Of a stretch of DNA of 64,000 nt, positions 10,342-20,302 are shown in pieces; within the stretch, counting starts at the first letter, position 1, and every line of letters starts with the position of its first letter. The position numbers and the translations under genes are program-made. The DNA lies in the NCBI RefSeq assembly GCF_021412565.1, contig NZ_JAKCLJ010000012.1:1-64000 (forward strand). The letters are read 5' to 3'. This DNA comes from Shewanella sp. AS1. GTDB lineage: Bacteria > Pseudomonadota > Gammaproteobacteria > Enterobacterales > Shewanellaceae. The notes beneath the pieces were generated by a model that searched no databases, was not told where the DNA came from, and saw nothing but the letters and a program-made list of their open reading frames with translations.

Positions 10342-10357
10342 ACCGGATTATCGTGAC

Positions 10358-10380
10358 TAAGGGGCGAAATTCGCCCCTTA
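10358..10380 (+). terminator. Hairpin between argG and argH
   Basis: Perfect inverted repeat taaggggcg / cgcccctta with a short loop, followed only by a weak T-rich tail (attttac). It is probably a partial terminator or an mRNA-stabilising hairpin, since argH continues the pathway right after it. Confidence 0.6.
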
Positions 10381-10408
10381 ATTTTACTGAATTGATGAGG
10401 ATAATGAG

Positions 10409-11770
10409 ATGGCGTTATGGGGTGGAAGATTCAGCCAGGAAAGCAGTGAGCTGTTTAAACTGTTTAACGATTCATTGCCTGTGGATTACCGTTTAGTCGA
10501 AGAAGATATAGTGGGCTCCATCGCCTGGGCCGATGCGATCGCCGCCGTGGGGATTCTGACCGATGCCGAGTGTGTCGAGCTGAAACGGGCCCTGGGTGAA
10601 CTGCTCGAGGAAGTGCAAGATAAGCCGGAGCAGATCATCAGTTCTGGCGCCGAAGATATTCACAGTTTTGTCGAGCAATCCCTGATTGCCAAAGTGGGCG
10701 ACTTAGGTAAGAAGCTGCATACGGGGCGCTCTCGTAACGATCAGGTGGCCACAGATCTTAAGCTCTGGTGCAAGAAAGAAGGTCAGGCGCTGCTGGGGCA
10801 ATTGACCCAAGTGCGCGGGGCTCTGCTGGATCTGGCCGAGCGTGAACTGGATGCCGTCATGCCGGGTTACACCCACCTGCAGCGGGCACAGCCGGTGGCC
10901 TTCGGTCATTGGTGTCTGGCCTATGTCGAGATGTTCGAGCGCGACATCGGCCGTCTGCAGGATGCCCTGAAGCGTGCCGATACCTGCCCTCTAGGCTGTG
11001 GCGCCTTGGCGGGTACGGCCTATCCTATGGATCGCCATGTGCTGGCCCAATCGCTCAATTTTGCCGCGCCCGCCCTCAACAGTCTCGATGCCGTGTCCGA
11101 CAGGGATCATGTGATTGAGCTGTGCAGCGATGCGTCGATCAGCATGATGCACCTTAGCCGTATGGCGGAAGATCTTATCTTCTTTAATAGCGGGGAAGCG
11201 GGCTTTATCGAGCTTGCCGATCAGGTGACTTCTGGCTCATCTTTGATGCCACAGAAGAAAAATCCCGATGCCTTAGAGCTTATCCGGGGTAAAACCGGCC
11301 GTGTTTATGGCGCTCTAGTCGGCATTTTAACCACAATGAAGGCGCTGCCGCTGGCCTATAACAAGGATATGCAAGAGGATAAGGAAGGCTTGTTCGATGT
11401 AATGGACAGCTGGGCCATCTGTTTAGAGATGGCGGCATTAGTGCTCTCTGGTCTGAAAGTGAATCGTGCCAATACCCTAAGTGCGGCGCAGCAGGGATAC
11501 GCCAATGCGACAGAATTGGCCGATTACCTGGTCGCTAAAGGGATGCCATTTAGAGAGGCACACCATGTGGTGGGTGAGGTGGTCGTCGCCGCGATTGCAG
11601 AGAAGAAGCCTATCGAGAATTTTGAGCTGGCTAAGCTGCAAACCTTTGCATCGAGCATTGAACAGGATGTTTATGATTGTCTGACAATCGATTCCTGTCT
11701 GGCAAAACGTGAGGCGTTAGGCGGGACTTCGCTGCCCCAAGTGAAGGCTGCACTCAATGCCAAGCGTTGA
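10409..11770 (+). CDS. argH: Argininosuccinate lyase
   Basis: Splits argininosuccinate into arginine and fumarate, the last step of the pathway. It has 453 residues and the fumarase/aspartase superfamily signature [12 protein letters not shown] near residues 276-287. [12 protein letters not shown] near 106 and [10 protein letters not shown] near 153 complete the three conserved regions. Some related marine gammaproteobacteria carry an ArgH fused to an acetyltransferase (ArgA) domain. Here the protein ends at the normal lyase length, so N-acetylglutamate synthase must come from elsewhere. It is the last gene of the operon and is followed by a terminator. Confidence 0.97.
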   Translation: MALWGGRFSQESSELFKLFNDSLPVDYRLVEEDIVGSIAWADAIAAVGILTDAECVELKRALGELLEEVQDKPEQIISSGAEDIHSFVEQSLIAKVGDLGKKLHTGRSRNDQVATDLKLWCKKEGQALLGQLTQVRGALLDLAERELDAVMPGYTHLQRAQPVAFGHWCLAYVEMFERDIGRLQDALKRADTCPLGCGALAGTAYPMDRHVLAQSLNFAAPALNSLDAVSDRDHVIELCSDASISMMHLSRMAEDLIFFNSGEAGFIELADQVTSGSSLMPQKKNPDALELIRGKTGRVYGALVGILTTMKALPLAYNKDMQEDKEGLFDVMDSWAICLEMAALVLSGLKVNRANTLSAAQQGYANATELADYLVAKGMPFREAHHVVGEVVVAAIAEKKPIENFELAKLQTFASSIEQDVYDCLTIDSCLAKREALGGTSLPQVKAALNAKR

Positions 11771-11794
11771 TTAAGTGAAACTCAGTTCACATAA

Positions 11795-11834
11795 TTGAAT
11801 AAAAAACCTGCAGTTGCAGGTTTTTTTATTCAAT
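11795..11834. terminator. Bidirectional terminator between argH and mrcA
   Basis: Long palindrome with stem ttgaataaaaaacctgca and its complement. It has an A run on the left and a T run on the right, so it can serve argH and, read from the other strand, the leftward mrcA transcript. Confidence 0.88.
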
Positions 11835-11951
11835 TAAATTTTTGCAGCATCAAAAAATTGGCGCAATGAACTCACTAAAAATCAACACTATTTCAGTTGT
11901 TTGTGCTGTCACATCGAGACTGCTATCTGATGTTCTGCTAATGGCAAAATA

Positions 11952-14531
11952 CTAAAATAACTCCTCGACAGGATCTTCGGTGAAGATATTTTCCTCTTCG
12001 GGGGCTTCAGTCGCGAACTCTTTGGGTTCTGTTCCTTTGATGAAATATTCAAATGCCGTTGTGTGATCCGTTTTACGACTGAGTTTGCCGCTGGCTAAAT
12101 CGATCCGCGCCGAGACTATGTTTTCAGGTGGTTGCGATGGTATTTCTGCTGTGCCTGCCAGGGCATTTTTCATAAACTCATTCCAGGCTGGGCCAGCTGT
12201 CTTAGCACCAGCTTCGGCACCCGAAATCTGATCTTTTGCACCATTGGTGTTCCAGCTGGTACTGCCCAGTTCCTGGCTATGGTCATCAAAACCAACCCAG
12301 ACGGTGGTGGCTAGGTTAGGATTGAAACCACTGAACCAAGTATCGCGGGATTCGTTGGTGGTACCTGTCTTACCGGCAATATCACGGCGGTTGACTACGC
12401 GGGCGGCGCGCCATGCCGTTCCGTTCCAGCCGGTGCCTTTACTCCAGTTGCCACCACCCCAAATTACGCTTTTTAGTGCATCAGTGATCAAAAAGGCGGT
12501 CTGGCTGGAGATGATCTGCGGCGCGTGACGGCCATCAGATGGACAGGCTCCTTCCTGGATATTTTCAGCTTGTTCATCGTTTGTCATCTCATTTTGCGCC
12601 TGGATCTCTTTAGCCATGGCGGTAAAAGGATCCTCTGTAGTAATCTGCTCTTCTGGCTTTTCAGGTTGTGCTTCTGGGGTGCAGGCCAGTGTCGGGTCGG
12701 CCTGCTCTATGATTTCCTGGTAGGCATTTTCGATACGATCGATAAAGTAAGGCTCAACCCTGTAGCCGCCGTTGGCAAATACAGAGAAGGCGGTCACGAC
12801 CTGCAGCGGGGTGACAGAAGATGAGCCCAGTGCCAATGACTCGTTCTTCGGTAGGTCCTCTCTGTCGAAACCGAATCTGACTAAAGTATCAATGGCGGTC
12901 GTTAGCCCGGTATAGCGCATGGTTCTAACCGACATGACGTTAATCGATTGCGCCAGGCCGATCCGCAAGCGGGTAGGGCCTGTATATTTGTCCGGTGAGT
13001 TTTTGGGTCGCCATGCGATCCCTTGACGAATATCGGCATTGTTGATGGGAGCATTGTTGATCAATGTCGCCAGTGTGTAGCCTTTTTCTAGCGCAGCCGT
13101 GTAGATAAAGGGTTTGATATTTGAACCCAGTTGCCGCTTCGCCTGTGTGATCCTGTTGTACTGGCTGGTGTGGAAACTAAAACCGCCCACTAGCGTCTTG
13201 ATAGAACCATTATGGGGATCGAGGGAAACGATAGCACTCGATACTTCTGGAATTTGAGATAGTTGCCAGAAGTCGCCATTATTGCGGATCCAGATTTGCT
13301 CGCCGACAGTTAATACATCGCTGGCAGCCACAGGTGCTTGCCCCTGACGTGTGTTGGAGATATAGGCCCTTGCCCATTTGAGCCCATCCCAGCTGAGTGT
13401 AATGGTATCGCCATTGCTGTTGAGTACCTCTGCACTTTGCTTAGCAACTTGCATAACGGCCGCAGGTTCGAGTCCCAGGAAGCTCTTGGTTTCTTTTAGC
13501 TGCTCTGTGATGGCTTGTGCTTCAGGTTTTTCATCCTGGACTTGCCACAAGACTTTGGTTGCGCCGCGATAGCCATGACGTTCGTCATAGGCATAAACAT
13601 TGTTTCTTAAGGCCTGCTGAGCAAACTCCTGCAGGCGCGAGTCCAGTGTGGTATAGACATTGTAACCACCGGTATAAGCTTCATCTTCGCCCAAGGTGGC
13701 AACCAGATAATCCCTTGCCATTTCAGAGATGTAGGGCGCATAAAGCTCGACTTCGGCACCATGATATCTGGCCGTTACCGGAGCGTTTATCGCTTCCTCA
13801 TATTCTGCCTGGGTGATGTTGCGTTTTTCCAGCATACGGCTCAGTACCCAGTTGCGGCGATTCAAGGCGCGCTCGGGGTTCCTGATAGGGTTGGCTGCCG
13901 ATGGTGACTGTGGCAGGCCGGCAATCATTGCCATCTCAGGCAAGGTGAGTTCGCTCAGTTCTTTGCCGTAATAGACCTGCGCCGCTGCGCCTACGCCATA
14001 GGAGCGGTTACCGAGGAAAGAGCGGTTCAGATATAAGGTCAGGATCTCCTCTTTGCTGAGGGCCTGCTCAATCTTCAGGGCGAGAAAGATCTCTTTAATC
14101 TTTCGAATATAGGTCTTTTCGCGAGAAAGGAAGAAGCCCCTGGCGACCTGCTGTGTGATGGTACTGGCGCCCTGGCTCTTCTTGCCTGTGGTCACTAAGA
14201 TGACGGCGGCGCGAATGATCCCTATAGGGTCTATCCCTTTGTGTTCGAAGAAACGGGCATCTTCAGTGTCGAGCACAGCATTGATCAGCTGTGTCGGAAC
14301 CTGGTCATATTCCACTGGAATGCGGCGCTTCTCGCCAAATTGCGAGATAAGCTTACCATCCTGGCTATAGATACGAAGTGGTGTCTGTAATTTCACCGTT
14401 TTTAGCGTGTTGACATCGGGAAGTTCGGGCAGAACATAAAAATAGGCAGCAGTCACCGCCGCAATCCCTAATAGCGCCAGACTAAAAAAAGCTATCGTAA
14501 TTCGTTTAAACCACTTCACGGATGATTCCAA
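11952..14531 (-). CDS. mrcA: Penicillin-binding protein 1A (bifunctional PG synthase)
   Basis: Inner-membrane class A PBP of 859 residues that polymerises glycan strands and cross-links peptides. One N-terminal membrane helix spans about 12-34. The GT51 glycosyltransferase domain has EDARFFEHKG (catalytic Glu90) and GASTITQQVAR near 119. An OB-like insert and the transpeptidase domain follow, with SNIKP (acylated Ser near 469) and KTGTTNE near 719. The C-terminal tail is acidic. It is divergent from pilM, the common arrangement in gammaproteobacteria. Its outer-membrane activator LpoA is encoded about 14 kb away in this window. Confidence 0.96.
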   Translation of the reverse strand: MESSVKWFKRITIAFFSLALLGIAAVTAAYFYVLPELPDVNTLKTVKLQTPLRIYSQDGKLISQFGEKRRIPVEYDQVPTQLINAVLDTEDARFFEHKGIDPIGIIRAAVILVTTGKKSQGASTITQQVARGFFLSREKTYIRKIKEIFLALKIEQALSKEEILTLYLNRSFLGNRSYGVGAAAQVYYGKELSELTLPEMAMIAGLPQSPSAANPIRNPERALNRRNWVLSRMLEKRNITQAEYEEAINAPVTARYHGAEVELYAPYISEMARDYLVATLGEDEAYTGGYNVYTTLDSRLQEFAQQALRNNVYAYDERHGYRGATKVLWQVQDEKPEAQAITEQLKETKSFLGLEPAAVMQVAKQSAEVLNSNGDTITLSWDGLKWARAYISNTRQGQAPVAASDVLTVGEQIWIRNNGDFWQLSQIPEVSSAIVSLDPHNGSIKTLVGGFSFHTSQYNRITQAKRQLGSNIKPFIYTAALEKGYTLATLINNAPINNADIRQGIAWRPKNSPDKYTGPTRLRIGLAQSINVMSVRTMRYTGLTTAIDTLVRFGFDREDLPKNESLALGSSSVTPLQVVTAFSVFANGGYRVEPYFIDRIENAYQEIIEQADPTLACTPEAQPEKPEEQITTEDPFTAMAKEIQAQNEMTNDEQAENIQEGACPSDGRHAPQIISSQTAFLITDALKSVIWGGGNWSKGTGWNGTAWRAARVVNRRDIAGKTGTTNESRDTWFSGFNPNLATTVWVGFDDHSQELGSTSWNTNGAKDQISGAEAGAKTAGPAWNEFMKNALAGTAEIPSQPPENIVSARIDLASGKLSRKTDHTTAFEYFIKGTEPKEFATEAPEEENIFTEDPVEELF

Positions 14532-14704
14532 TATGAATTGCTAATCACACAGTATATAAGGCGAAAGGCTATTGTTGAAGTAAAAATAATTGTCAAAAAA
14601 ATGGCAATTGTAAAAGTTATAAACATTTTGTACTAATATCTATAACGGGTTGATTTTGTGCTAATCTAGTTTCAGAAACTATAACATTAAAGTGACAATG
14701 GACT

Positions 14705-15784
14705 ATGCTTTCAAACTTATGGAAGCGTCAGGCTCCGCAGATGGTGGGAATTGATATTGGTTCCCACGAAATAAAAGCAGTACTGCTGAGTAAGACGGCT
14801 GATGGATATAAAATATTGAGTCATGCGGCTGTGCCAGTAAAAAAAGGCGCCGTAAATGATCATGAAATTCGAGATGCTGATGCCGTTTTAGAATCGCTAA
14901 GATTGATAAAACGAACTATTCCAAAAACGGTTAAATATGCCGCAGTTGCTGTATCTGGCTCCGCCGTAATGACTAAGGTGATATACATGGATGCCGCTTT
15001 AACAGAGGCAGAGATGGAGACTCAGATTGAGATTGAGGCGGATAACCTGATCCCTTACTCACTAGACGAAGTGAGCATAGACTTTGAAACACTCAATGTG
15101 AATTCAACCGACCCTTCCAAAGTGGATGTGTTGCTGAGTGCTTGTCGCACAGAAAATATCGATATCAGGGTTGATAGTCTGGATGATATCAATCTCGAGA
15201 CTAAAGTTGTTGATATTGAAGGCTATGCGCTAGGTCGATCCTTTGAACTGATTGCGGCGCAGCTACCTGAAAATGCCAACAACAAAGTGGTTGCTCTGGT
15301 CGATATCGGTGCCAACATGACCACCTTTGCCGTGGTTGAGAAGGGAGAAACGGCCTTTATTCGTGAGCAGGCATTTGGTGGCGATCTGTTTAGCCAGTCT
15401 ATCTCCTCATTTTATGGTATGGATCACGAGCAGGCCGAGAAGGCGAAAGTCGAGGGTGACCTGCCACGCAACTATATGTTTGAGGTGCTCTCGCCTTTCC
15501 AGACGCAATTACTGCAACAGATTAAACGCACTTTGCAGATATACAGTACGTCCAGTGGCAGAGATAAAGTCGATCACATTGTATTATGTGGCGGTACATC
15601 TAAATTGGAGGGAATGGCTAATTTATTAACCAATGAATTAGGTATTCATACCATTATTGCCGATCCATTTTTAGGGTGTTTGTATGCAGACGAAGAAGTA
15701 AAAACAGCATTACAACCACAAATAAATAAATACATGGTTGCCTGTGGGTTGGCGCTGAGGAGTTACTCGCAATGGCGAACATAA
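14705..15784 (+). CDS. pilM: Type IV pilus assembly protein PilM
   Basis: Cytoplasmic actin-like protein of the type IV pilus inner-membrane platform. Its 359 residues show the FtsA/MreB-type nucleotide-binding elements: VGIDIGSHEIKAVLL near residue 14, VALVDIGANMTTFAV near 197 and VLCGGTSKLEGM near 297. PilM binds the N-terminal tail of PilN, whose gene overlaps its 3' end by 13 bases. It is the first gene of pilMNOPQ. Confidence 0.96.
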   Translation: MLSNLWKRQAPQMVGIDIGSHEIKAVLLSKTADGYKILSHAAVPVKKGAVNDHEIRDADAVLESLRLIKRTIPKTVKYAAVAVSGSAVMTKVIYMDAALTEAEMETQIEIEADNLIPYSLDEVSIDFETLNVNSTDPSKVDVLLSACRTENIDIRVDSLDDINLETKVVDIEGYALGRSFELIAAQLPENANNKVVALVDIGANMTTFAVVEKGETAFIREQAFGGDLFSQSISSFYGMDHEQAEKAKVEGDLPRNYMFEVLSPFQTQLLQQIKRTLQIYSTSSGRDKVDHIVLCGGTSKLEGMANLLTNELGIHTIIADPFLGCLYADEEVKTALQPQINKYMVACGLALRSYSQWRT

Positions 15785-16353
15785 ACCTATTACCTTGGCG
15801 GGAAGAGGCGCGCGAAAAACAAAAACGAGATTATTTAGGTGTATTGGTAGCAGTTTTTCTTTTTGCATCCTTAATCGTTTATTTAGCCCTTCATATAATC
15901 GATTTGATGACCGAAGAGCAACGAGGACGCAATGCGTATCTTCAGTCTGAAATTCAATTATTAGAAACCCAGATCGCCGAAATTAAAAAGATCAAAGAGC
16001 GTAAGAAAGATATTGAGCGCCGCACCGATATTATTTTAGATCTGCAACAGGCGCGAAATTTACCGACCCATGTTTTAGATGAGTTGGTGCGTATTGTTCC
16101 GCCGGGTATCTACCTTTCCAGCATAGAGAAGAAAGGCAGTATGTTGTGGATAGAGGGGCGCAGTGAATCGAATAATAATGTTGCCAACATGATGCGTAAG
16201 GTGAAAGCCTCTCAATGGCTGCACGATCCCAATATGCGCTCGATCGTGTCGCAAAATGAGGAGCTGCGTCAGCTGCAGCGATTTAGTCTAAGGGTCTCGA
16301 TTGGGGAAGAGGATGCCGACAGTGATAAGCCAGCGAAAGGAGCGAAGAAATGA
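15772..16353 (+). CDS. pilN: Type IV pilus assembly protein PilN
   Basis: Bitopic inner-membrane protein of 193 residues. The conserved N-terminal motif NINLLPWREE (residues 3-12) docks into PilM. One membrane helix follows (about 24-45), then a coiled coil (50-100) and a periplasmic ferredoxin-like domain that pairs with PilO. It overlaps pilM by 13 bases and pilO by 4 bases, so the genes are translationally coupled. Confidence 0.95.
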   Translation: MANINLLPWREEAREKQKRDYLGVLVAVFLFASLIVYLALHIIDLMTEEQRGRNAYLQSEIQLLETQIAEIKKIKERKKDIERRTDIILDLQQARNLPTHVLDELVRIVPPGIYLSSIEKKGSMLWIEGRSESNNNVANMMRKVKASQWLHDPNMRSIVSQNEELRQLQRFSLRVSIGEEDADSDKPAKGAKK

Positions 16354-16976
16354 AACTCGATCTGAGTGAATTTAATGACCTCGATTTCGAAAACATTGGC
16401 GGCTGGTCGGCTCAGGTCAAGGTGGTGTTTGCCGCTTTCTTAGCGATCATCATTTTTATTGCCAGTTATTTTCTTTTTATCTCTGATGCTGTCGATATCT
16501 TAAAGGCCGAGCAGGCGAAAGAGCAGACTTTACGAGATGATTTTAAAGCAAAATATCAATTAGCGGCTAACCTTAAGCTATATCGTGAACAGCTGGCCGT
16601 GATGGAAGTGCAGTTTGCTGAACTACTGAAAATGCTGCCTTCGCAAAATGAGATGCCTGGTCTGCTGGATGACCTCACTTTTGTGGCAACGGATTCGGGT
16701 TTAGGGATTAAAAGTTTAGAGTGGCAAGAAGAGATCCAGCGGGATTTTTATATTGAGTTTCCGATCAGTATGTCGGTCACAGGTAACTATCATGAGATGG
16801 GCAAGTTTGTCAGTGATGTCGCTAAGTTACCGCGTATTGTGAGTCTGCATGATTTTGTCATTAAGCGAAGTGAGCAGGGAATGTTAGGGATGGAGATCCT
16901 GGCTAAGACCTATCGCTTTAAAGAGGGTGCAGAATTACCCCAGGAAAATAACAAGGCGAAAGGGGGTAAGAAATGA
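16350..16976 (+). CDS. pilO: Type IV pilus assembly protein PilO
   Basis: Partner of PilN in the inner-membrane alignment subcomplex. It has 208 residues: a short cytoplasmic segment, a membrane helix at about 24-46, a coiled coil to about 95, then a periplasmic domain with LPSQNEMPGLLDDL near 97, the usual PilO block. Start and stop overlap the flanking pilN and pilP by 4 bases each. The C-terminal tail is lysine-rich (KAKGGKK). Confidence 0.95.
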   Translation: MKLDLSEFNDLDFENIGGWSAQVKVVFAAFLAIIIFIASYFLFISDAVDILKAEQAKEQTLRDDFKAKYQLAANLKLYREQLAVMEVQFAELLKMLPSQNEMPGLLDDLTFVATDSGLGIKSLEWQEEIQRDFYIEFPISMSVTGNYHEMGKFVSDVAKLPRIVSLHDFVIKRSEQGMLGMEILAKTYRFKEGAELPQENNKAKGGKK

Positions 16977-17488
16977 GGAGAGTTTCTTTATTTGCCCTCT
17001 GTGTACTCTTAACCGGTTGTATGGGTGACAGAAGCGACTTAGAGCTGTTTATAACCACCACTAAGGCACAGCATGTTGCTCATATTCCGCCTTTAAAAGA
17101 GCCGCCTAAGTTTGAACATTTTGCCTATCAGGCGAGTTTGATGCGCAGTCCCTTCGTTCCGCCGTCACGGGAGTTGACGGAAGAGGTGATAGATACGAGT
17201 AAAGATTGTCAGCAGCCAGATTTAAAGCGTCGTAAGGGGCGTTTAGAAACTTATGCGCTAGATAATCTGAAAATGCGTGGTACCTTAAGCGAAGATAAAC
17301 GGATATGGGCCTTAATTGAGACCAATGATGGAAGTGTATACCGGCTCGGTGTCGGTGAATATTTGGGGCTCTATCATGGTCGTATTGCTAAAGTCTCGCC
17401 ACAAACAATCGAAATAATTGAATTAATACCAGATGGAACAGGCTGCTGGAGTGAAAGAACAAGCAGCATGGACCTGACTGGTAAATAA
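16973..17488 (+). CDS. pilP: Type IV pilus lipoprotein PilP
   Basis: Lipoprotein of 171 residues (lipobox LLTGC, Cys near 16) that links the PilNO complex to the secretin PilQ. The segment LMRSPFVPPSRE near 56 is the conserved PilP stretch, and the C-terminal beta domain with LETYALDNLKMRGTL binds the PilQ N domains. It overlaps pilO by 4 bases and precedes pilQ by 21 bases. Confidence 0.94.
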   Translation: MRRVSLFALCVLLTGCMGDRSDLELFITTTKAQHVAHIPPLKEPPKFEHFAYQASLMRSPFVPPSRELTEEVIDTSKDCQQPDLKRRKGRLETYALDNLKMRGTLSEDKRIWALIETNDGSVYRLGVGEYLGLYHGRIAKVSPQTIEIIELIPDGTGCWSERTSSMDLTGK

Positions 17489-17509
17489 CGAGCGAAGGAT
17501 GAGGGAATA

Positions 17510-19561
17510 ATGGAATCTTCTGCCGCAAAAAAAGCATTATTAAATATGTCGCCTTTTTTAAGGGTTGCTTTGGGGCTAGTGTTAATACTTGGTGTTGCGC
17601 CCTATTCTTCTGCTGCAAATCGGTTAGTGGATGTAAAATATCATTCGATAGTCGATCATCAACTCGAGTTACAACTGGTTTTTGAAACGGATGTTGCCGA
17701 GCCTGAGATCAATTTAAACGCATCTCCAGCTCAGATAGAGTTAGCCTTTTCTGATACCACATCTGGGTTAGAAAAAGATCTCTTACCTATTGAAAATGTG
17801 GGCGTGAAATCGGTCAGCGTTAAACAGGATAGTAGCGCGCTGAAAGTGCTGGTGGATCTGACTAAGGTGAAAGCCTATCAGGGTAAGGTATATGGCAAGA
17901 CCTATAGGCTCACTATTAATGATGAAGCGATCGATCACAGTGAAGTGTCATCCAATCCTTTTGTTAATAAGGTCAAGAATATCGATTTTCGCCGTTCGGC
18001 CAATGGTAGTGGCGAACTGCTGGTAAAACTCAATAACTCTGCGGTGGCAGCTAATGTGGAGCAGGTCGGCGCTAAGCTGGAAGTGAAACTGTTTAATACC
18101 GATATCGGTGCCGATCTGCTGTATGTCATGGATGTGCAGGATTTCGCTACCCCGGTAAAAAGTTTCGAGACCTTTAAAGAGGAACTGACAACCCGCTTCC
18201 TGCTCGATATTTCAGGCAACTACGAATATAACTACAAGCAAGAGGGCGACCTGTTCCGTTTAAGTGTGAAAAAAGCGGAAAGAGCCAATGTTGCTAAGGA
18301 AGAGAAAAAATACACTGGCAAGACACTGTCTTTGAATTTCCAGAGCATCTCAGTACGTACCGTGTTGCAGATCATCGCCGATTACAACAATTTCAACCTA
18401 GTTACTAGCGATAGCGTCGAAGGGGATATTACCCTGCGTTTAGATGATGTGCCTTGGGATCAGGCGCTGGATCTTATCCTGCAAACCAAAGGCCTGGATA
18501 AGCGCATCGAAGGGAATATCTTGATGATTGCCCCTGCCGAAGAGATTGCGATTCGCGAGAGCCAGGAGCTGAAAAATCAGCAGGAAGTGAAGGAACTCGC
18601 GCCGCTATATTCTGAATACCTGCAGATCAATTATGCCAAAGCCAGTGATATTGCTGCGCTTCTCAAAGGCGATGATTCCAGCCTGCTCTCTGCCCGTGGC
18701 TCTGTGGCTGTGGATGAGCGAACCAATACCCTGCTGGTTAAAGATACTGAAGAGACGCTGGAGAATATCCACCGCTTAATCGACGTGCTTGATATTCCTA
18801 TCCGCCAGGTATTGATTGAAGCTCGTATGGTGACGGTTAAGGATGATGTGTCTGAAGATCTTGGTATCCGTTGGGGCGTGACAGATCAACAGGGAACCCG
18901 AGGCACTTCAGGGACTATTGCGGGCGCTGCCGATATAGCTAACGGTATCGTACCCAGTATCAATGACAGATTAAACGTGAATCTGCCAGCCTCTGGCACT
19001 AGCCCTGCAAGTATTGCGTTCCATGTGGCCAGGTTAGCCGATGGTACCTTACTGGATCTGGAGTTGAGTGCTCTGGAGCAGGAGAGTAAGGGTGAGATCA
19101 TTGCAAGTCCACGTATTACTACATCGAATCAAAAGGCGGCCTTTATCGAGCAAGGTGTGGAGATCCCCTATGTGGAATCGGCATCCAGTGGTGCTGCCAC
19201 AGTGCAGTTTAAAAAGGCCGTGTTGTCACTGCGAGTCACACCACAGATCACCCCAGATAACCGCGTGATATTGGATTTGGAAATTACCCAAGATTCACAA
19301 GGTAAAACCGTTGATACTCCACTAGGGCAGGCCGTTTCTATCGATACCCAGCGCATCGGCACTCAGGTTTTGGTCGACCATGGTGAAACTATCGTCCTGG
19401 GTGGTATCTATCAGCAGCAGTTGATCAATAGTGTCAGCAAGGTGCCAGTGCTGGGCGATATTCCTTTCATCGGTTATCTGTTTAGAAATACCTCTGATTC
19501 TAACGAGCGTCAGGAGCTACTGATTTTTGTGACCCCGAAAATTATCTCCGAACGTTTCTAA
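17510..19561 (+). CDS. pilQ: Type IV pilus secretin PilQ
   Basis: Outer-membrane secretin through which the pilus passes. It has 683 residues with a signal sequence (hydrophobic 18-34, cleavage after SSA near 36). Two AMIN-type domains (about 38-240) may bind peptidoglycan. An STN/N0 domain starts at about 265 (LSLNFQSISVRTVLQIIADY), followed by an N1 domain and the C-terminal secretin pore with VPVLGDIPFIGYLFR near 648. It is the last gene of the pil operon and is followed by a terminator. Confidence 0.96.
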   Translation: MESSAAKKALLNMSPFLRVALGLVLILGVAPYSSAANRLVDVKYHSIVDHQLELQLVFETDVAEPEINLNASPAQIELAFSDTTSGLEKDLLPIENVGVKSVSVKQDSSALKVLVDLTKVKAYQGKVYGKTYRLTINDEAIDHSEVSSNPFVNKVKNIDFRRSANGSGELLVKLNNSAVAANVEQVGAKLEVKLFNTDIGADLLYVMDVQDFATPVKSFETFKEELTTRFLLDISGNYEYNYKQEGDLFRLSVKKAERANVAKEEKKYTGKTLSLNFQSISVRTVLQIIADYNNFNLVTSDSVEGDITLRLDDVPWDQALDLILQTKGLDKRIEGNILMIAPAEEIAIRESQELKNQQEVKELAPLYSEYLQINYAKASDIAALLKGDDSSLLSARGSVAVDERTNTLLVKDTEETLENIHRLIDVLDIPIRQVLIEARMVTVKDDVSEDLGIRWGVTDQQGTRGTSGTIAGAADIANGIVPSINDRLNVNLPASGTSPASIAFHVARLADGTLLDLELSALEQESKGEIIASPRITTSNQKAAFIEQGVEIPYVESASSGAATVQFKKAVLSLRVTPQITPDNRVILDLEITQDSQGKTVDTPLGQAVSIDTQRIGTQVLVDHGETIVLGGIYQQQLINSVSKVPVLGDIPFIGYLFRNTSDSNERQELLIFVTPKIISERF

Positions 19562-19578
19562 ACAATAGGATTCTTGTC

Positions 19579-19606
19579 AAAAGCCAGCGCTATCGCTGGC
19601 TTTTTT
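19579..19606 (+). terminator. Terminator after pilQ
   Basis: Stem aaaagccagcg / cgctggctttt with a short loop and a T run, 18 bases after the pilQ stop. Confidence 0.9.
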
Positions 19607-19770
19607 GTGGGAGTATAATTTCACAGAATTTACTTCCATCACTTGCCTTTCTAGGTTGTTAGCTGAGATAATCCGTGGTCAAGTCTCATTAGAGCAAGGT
19701 AACATTTAAGGTCAACCCGGTTTTCAGGTTGACGTAGGCAAACTTCATATAAGATTCCGACGTAAAAGCA

Positions 19771-20286
19771 ATGGCTGAAAAACGTAATATTTTCCTAGTA
19801 GGTCCTATGGGGGCTGGTAAAAGCACGATAGGACGTCATCTGGCACAGATGCTCCATTTAGAATTCCACGATTCAGATCAAGAAATTGAAAACCGCACAG
19901 GTGCGGATATTGCGTGGGTATTTGACGTCGAAGGCGAAGAGGGATTTCGTCGTCGTGAAACGCAAGTGGTCGCCGATCTCACCGAGAAGCAAGGTATCGT
20001 TTTAGCGACAGGCGGTGGCTCAATCCAGAGCAAAGATATTCGCAATAACCTGTCAGCGCGCGGTATTGTGGTCTATTTAGAAACGACTATCGATAAGCAA
20101 GTGGCACGCACCCAAAGGGATAAGCGTCGTCCGTTACTGCAAGTCGATGATCCTCGCGAAGTCTTAGAAAACCTGGCCGCGATTCGTAACCCGCTTTACG
20201 AAGAGATCGCCGATGTGATAGTTAAAACCGATGAGCAAAGTGCAAAAGTCGTTGCTAATCAAATTATTGAACAGTTAGGTTTTTAA
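19771..20286 (+). CDS. aroK: Shikimate kinase I
   Basis: Phosphorylates shikimate in aromatic amino acid synthesis. The 171 residues fit the family. The Walker A loop GPMGAGKST lies at 11-19, the shikimate-binding residues fall in DSDQEIE (about 34) and the GGG of ATGGGSI (about 80), and the lid Arg lies in RDKRRPLL. It starts the aroK-aroB-damX-dam group, 16 bases before aroB. The 200-base leader after the pilQ terminator presumably carries its own promoter. Confidence 0.96.
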   Translation: MAEKRNIFLVGPMGAGKSTIGRHLAQMLHLEFHDSDQEIENRTGADIAWVFDVEGEEGFRRRETQVVADLTEKQGIVLATGGGSIQSKDIRNNLSARGIVVYLETTIDKQVARTQRDKRRPLLQVDDPREVLENLAAIRNPLYEEIADVIVKTDEQSAKVVANQIIEQLGF

Positions 20287-20302
20287 TTCTATAGGCGGTT
20301 AC

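Noticed and set aside
10409..11770. Possible ArgH-ArgA fusion as known in some marine gammaproteobacteria
   Set aside because: The protein ends at the normal lyase length and a terminator follows; there is no acetyltransferase domain.
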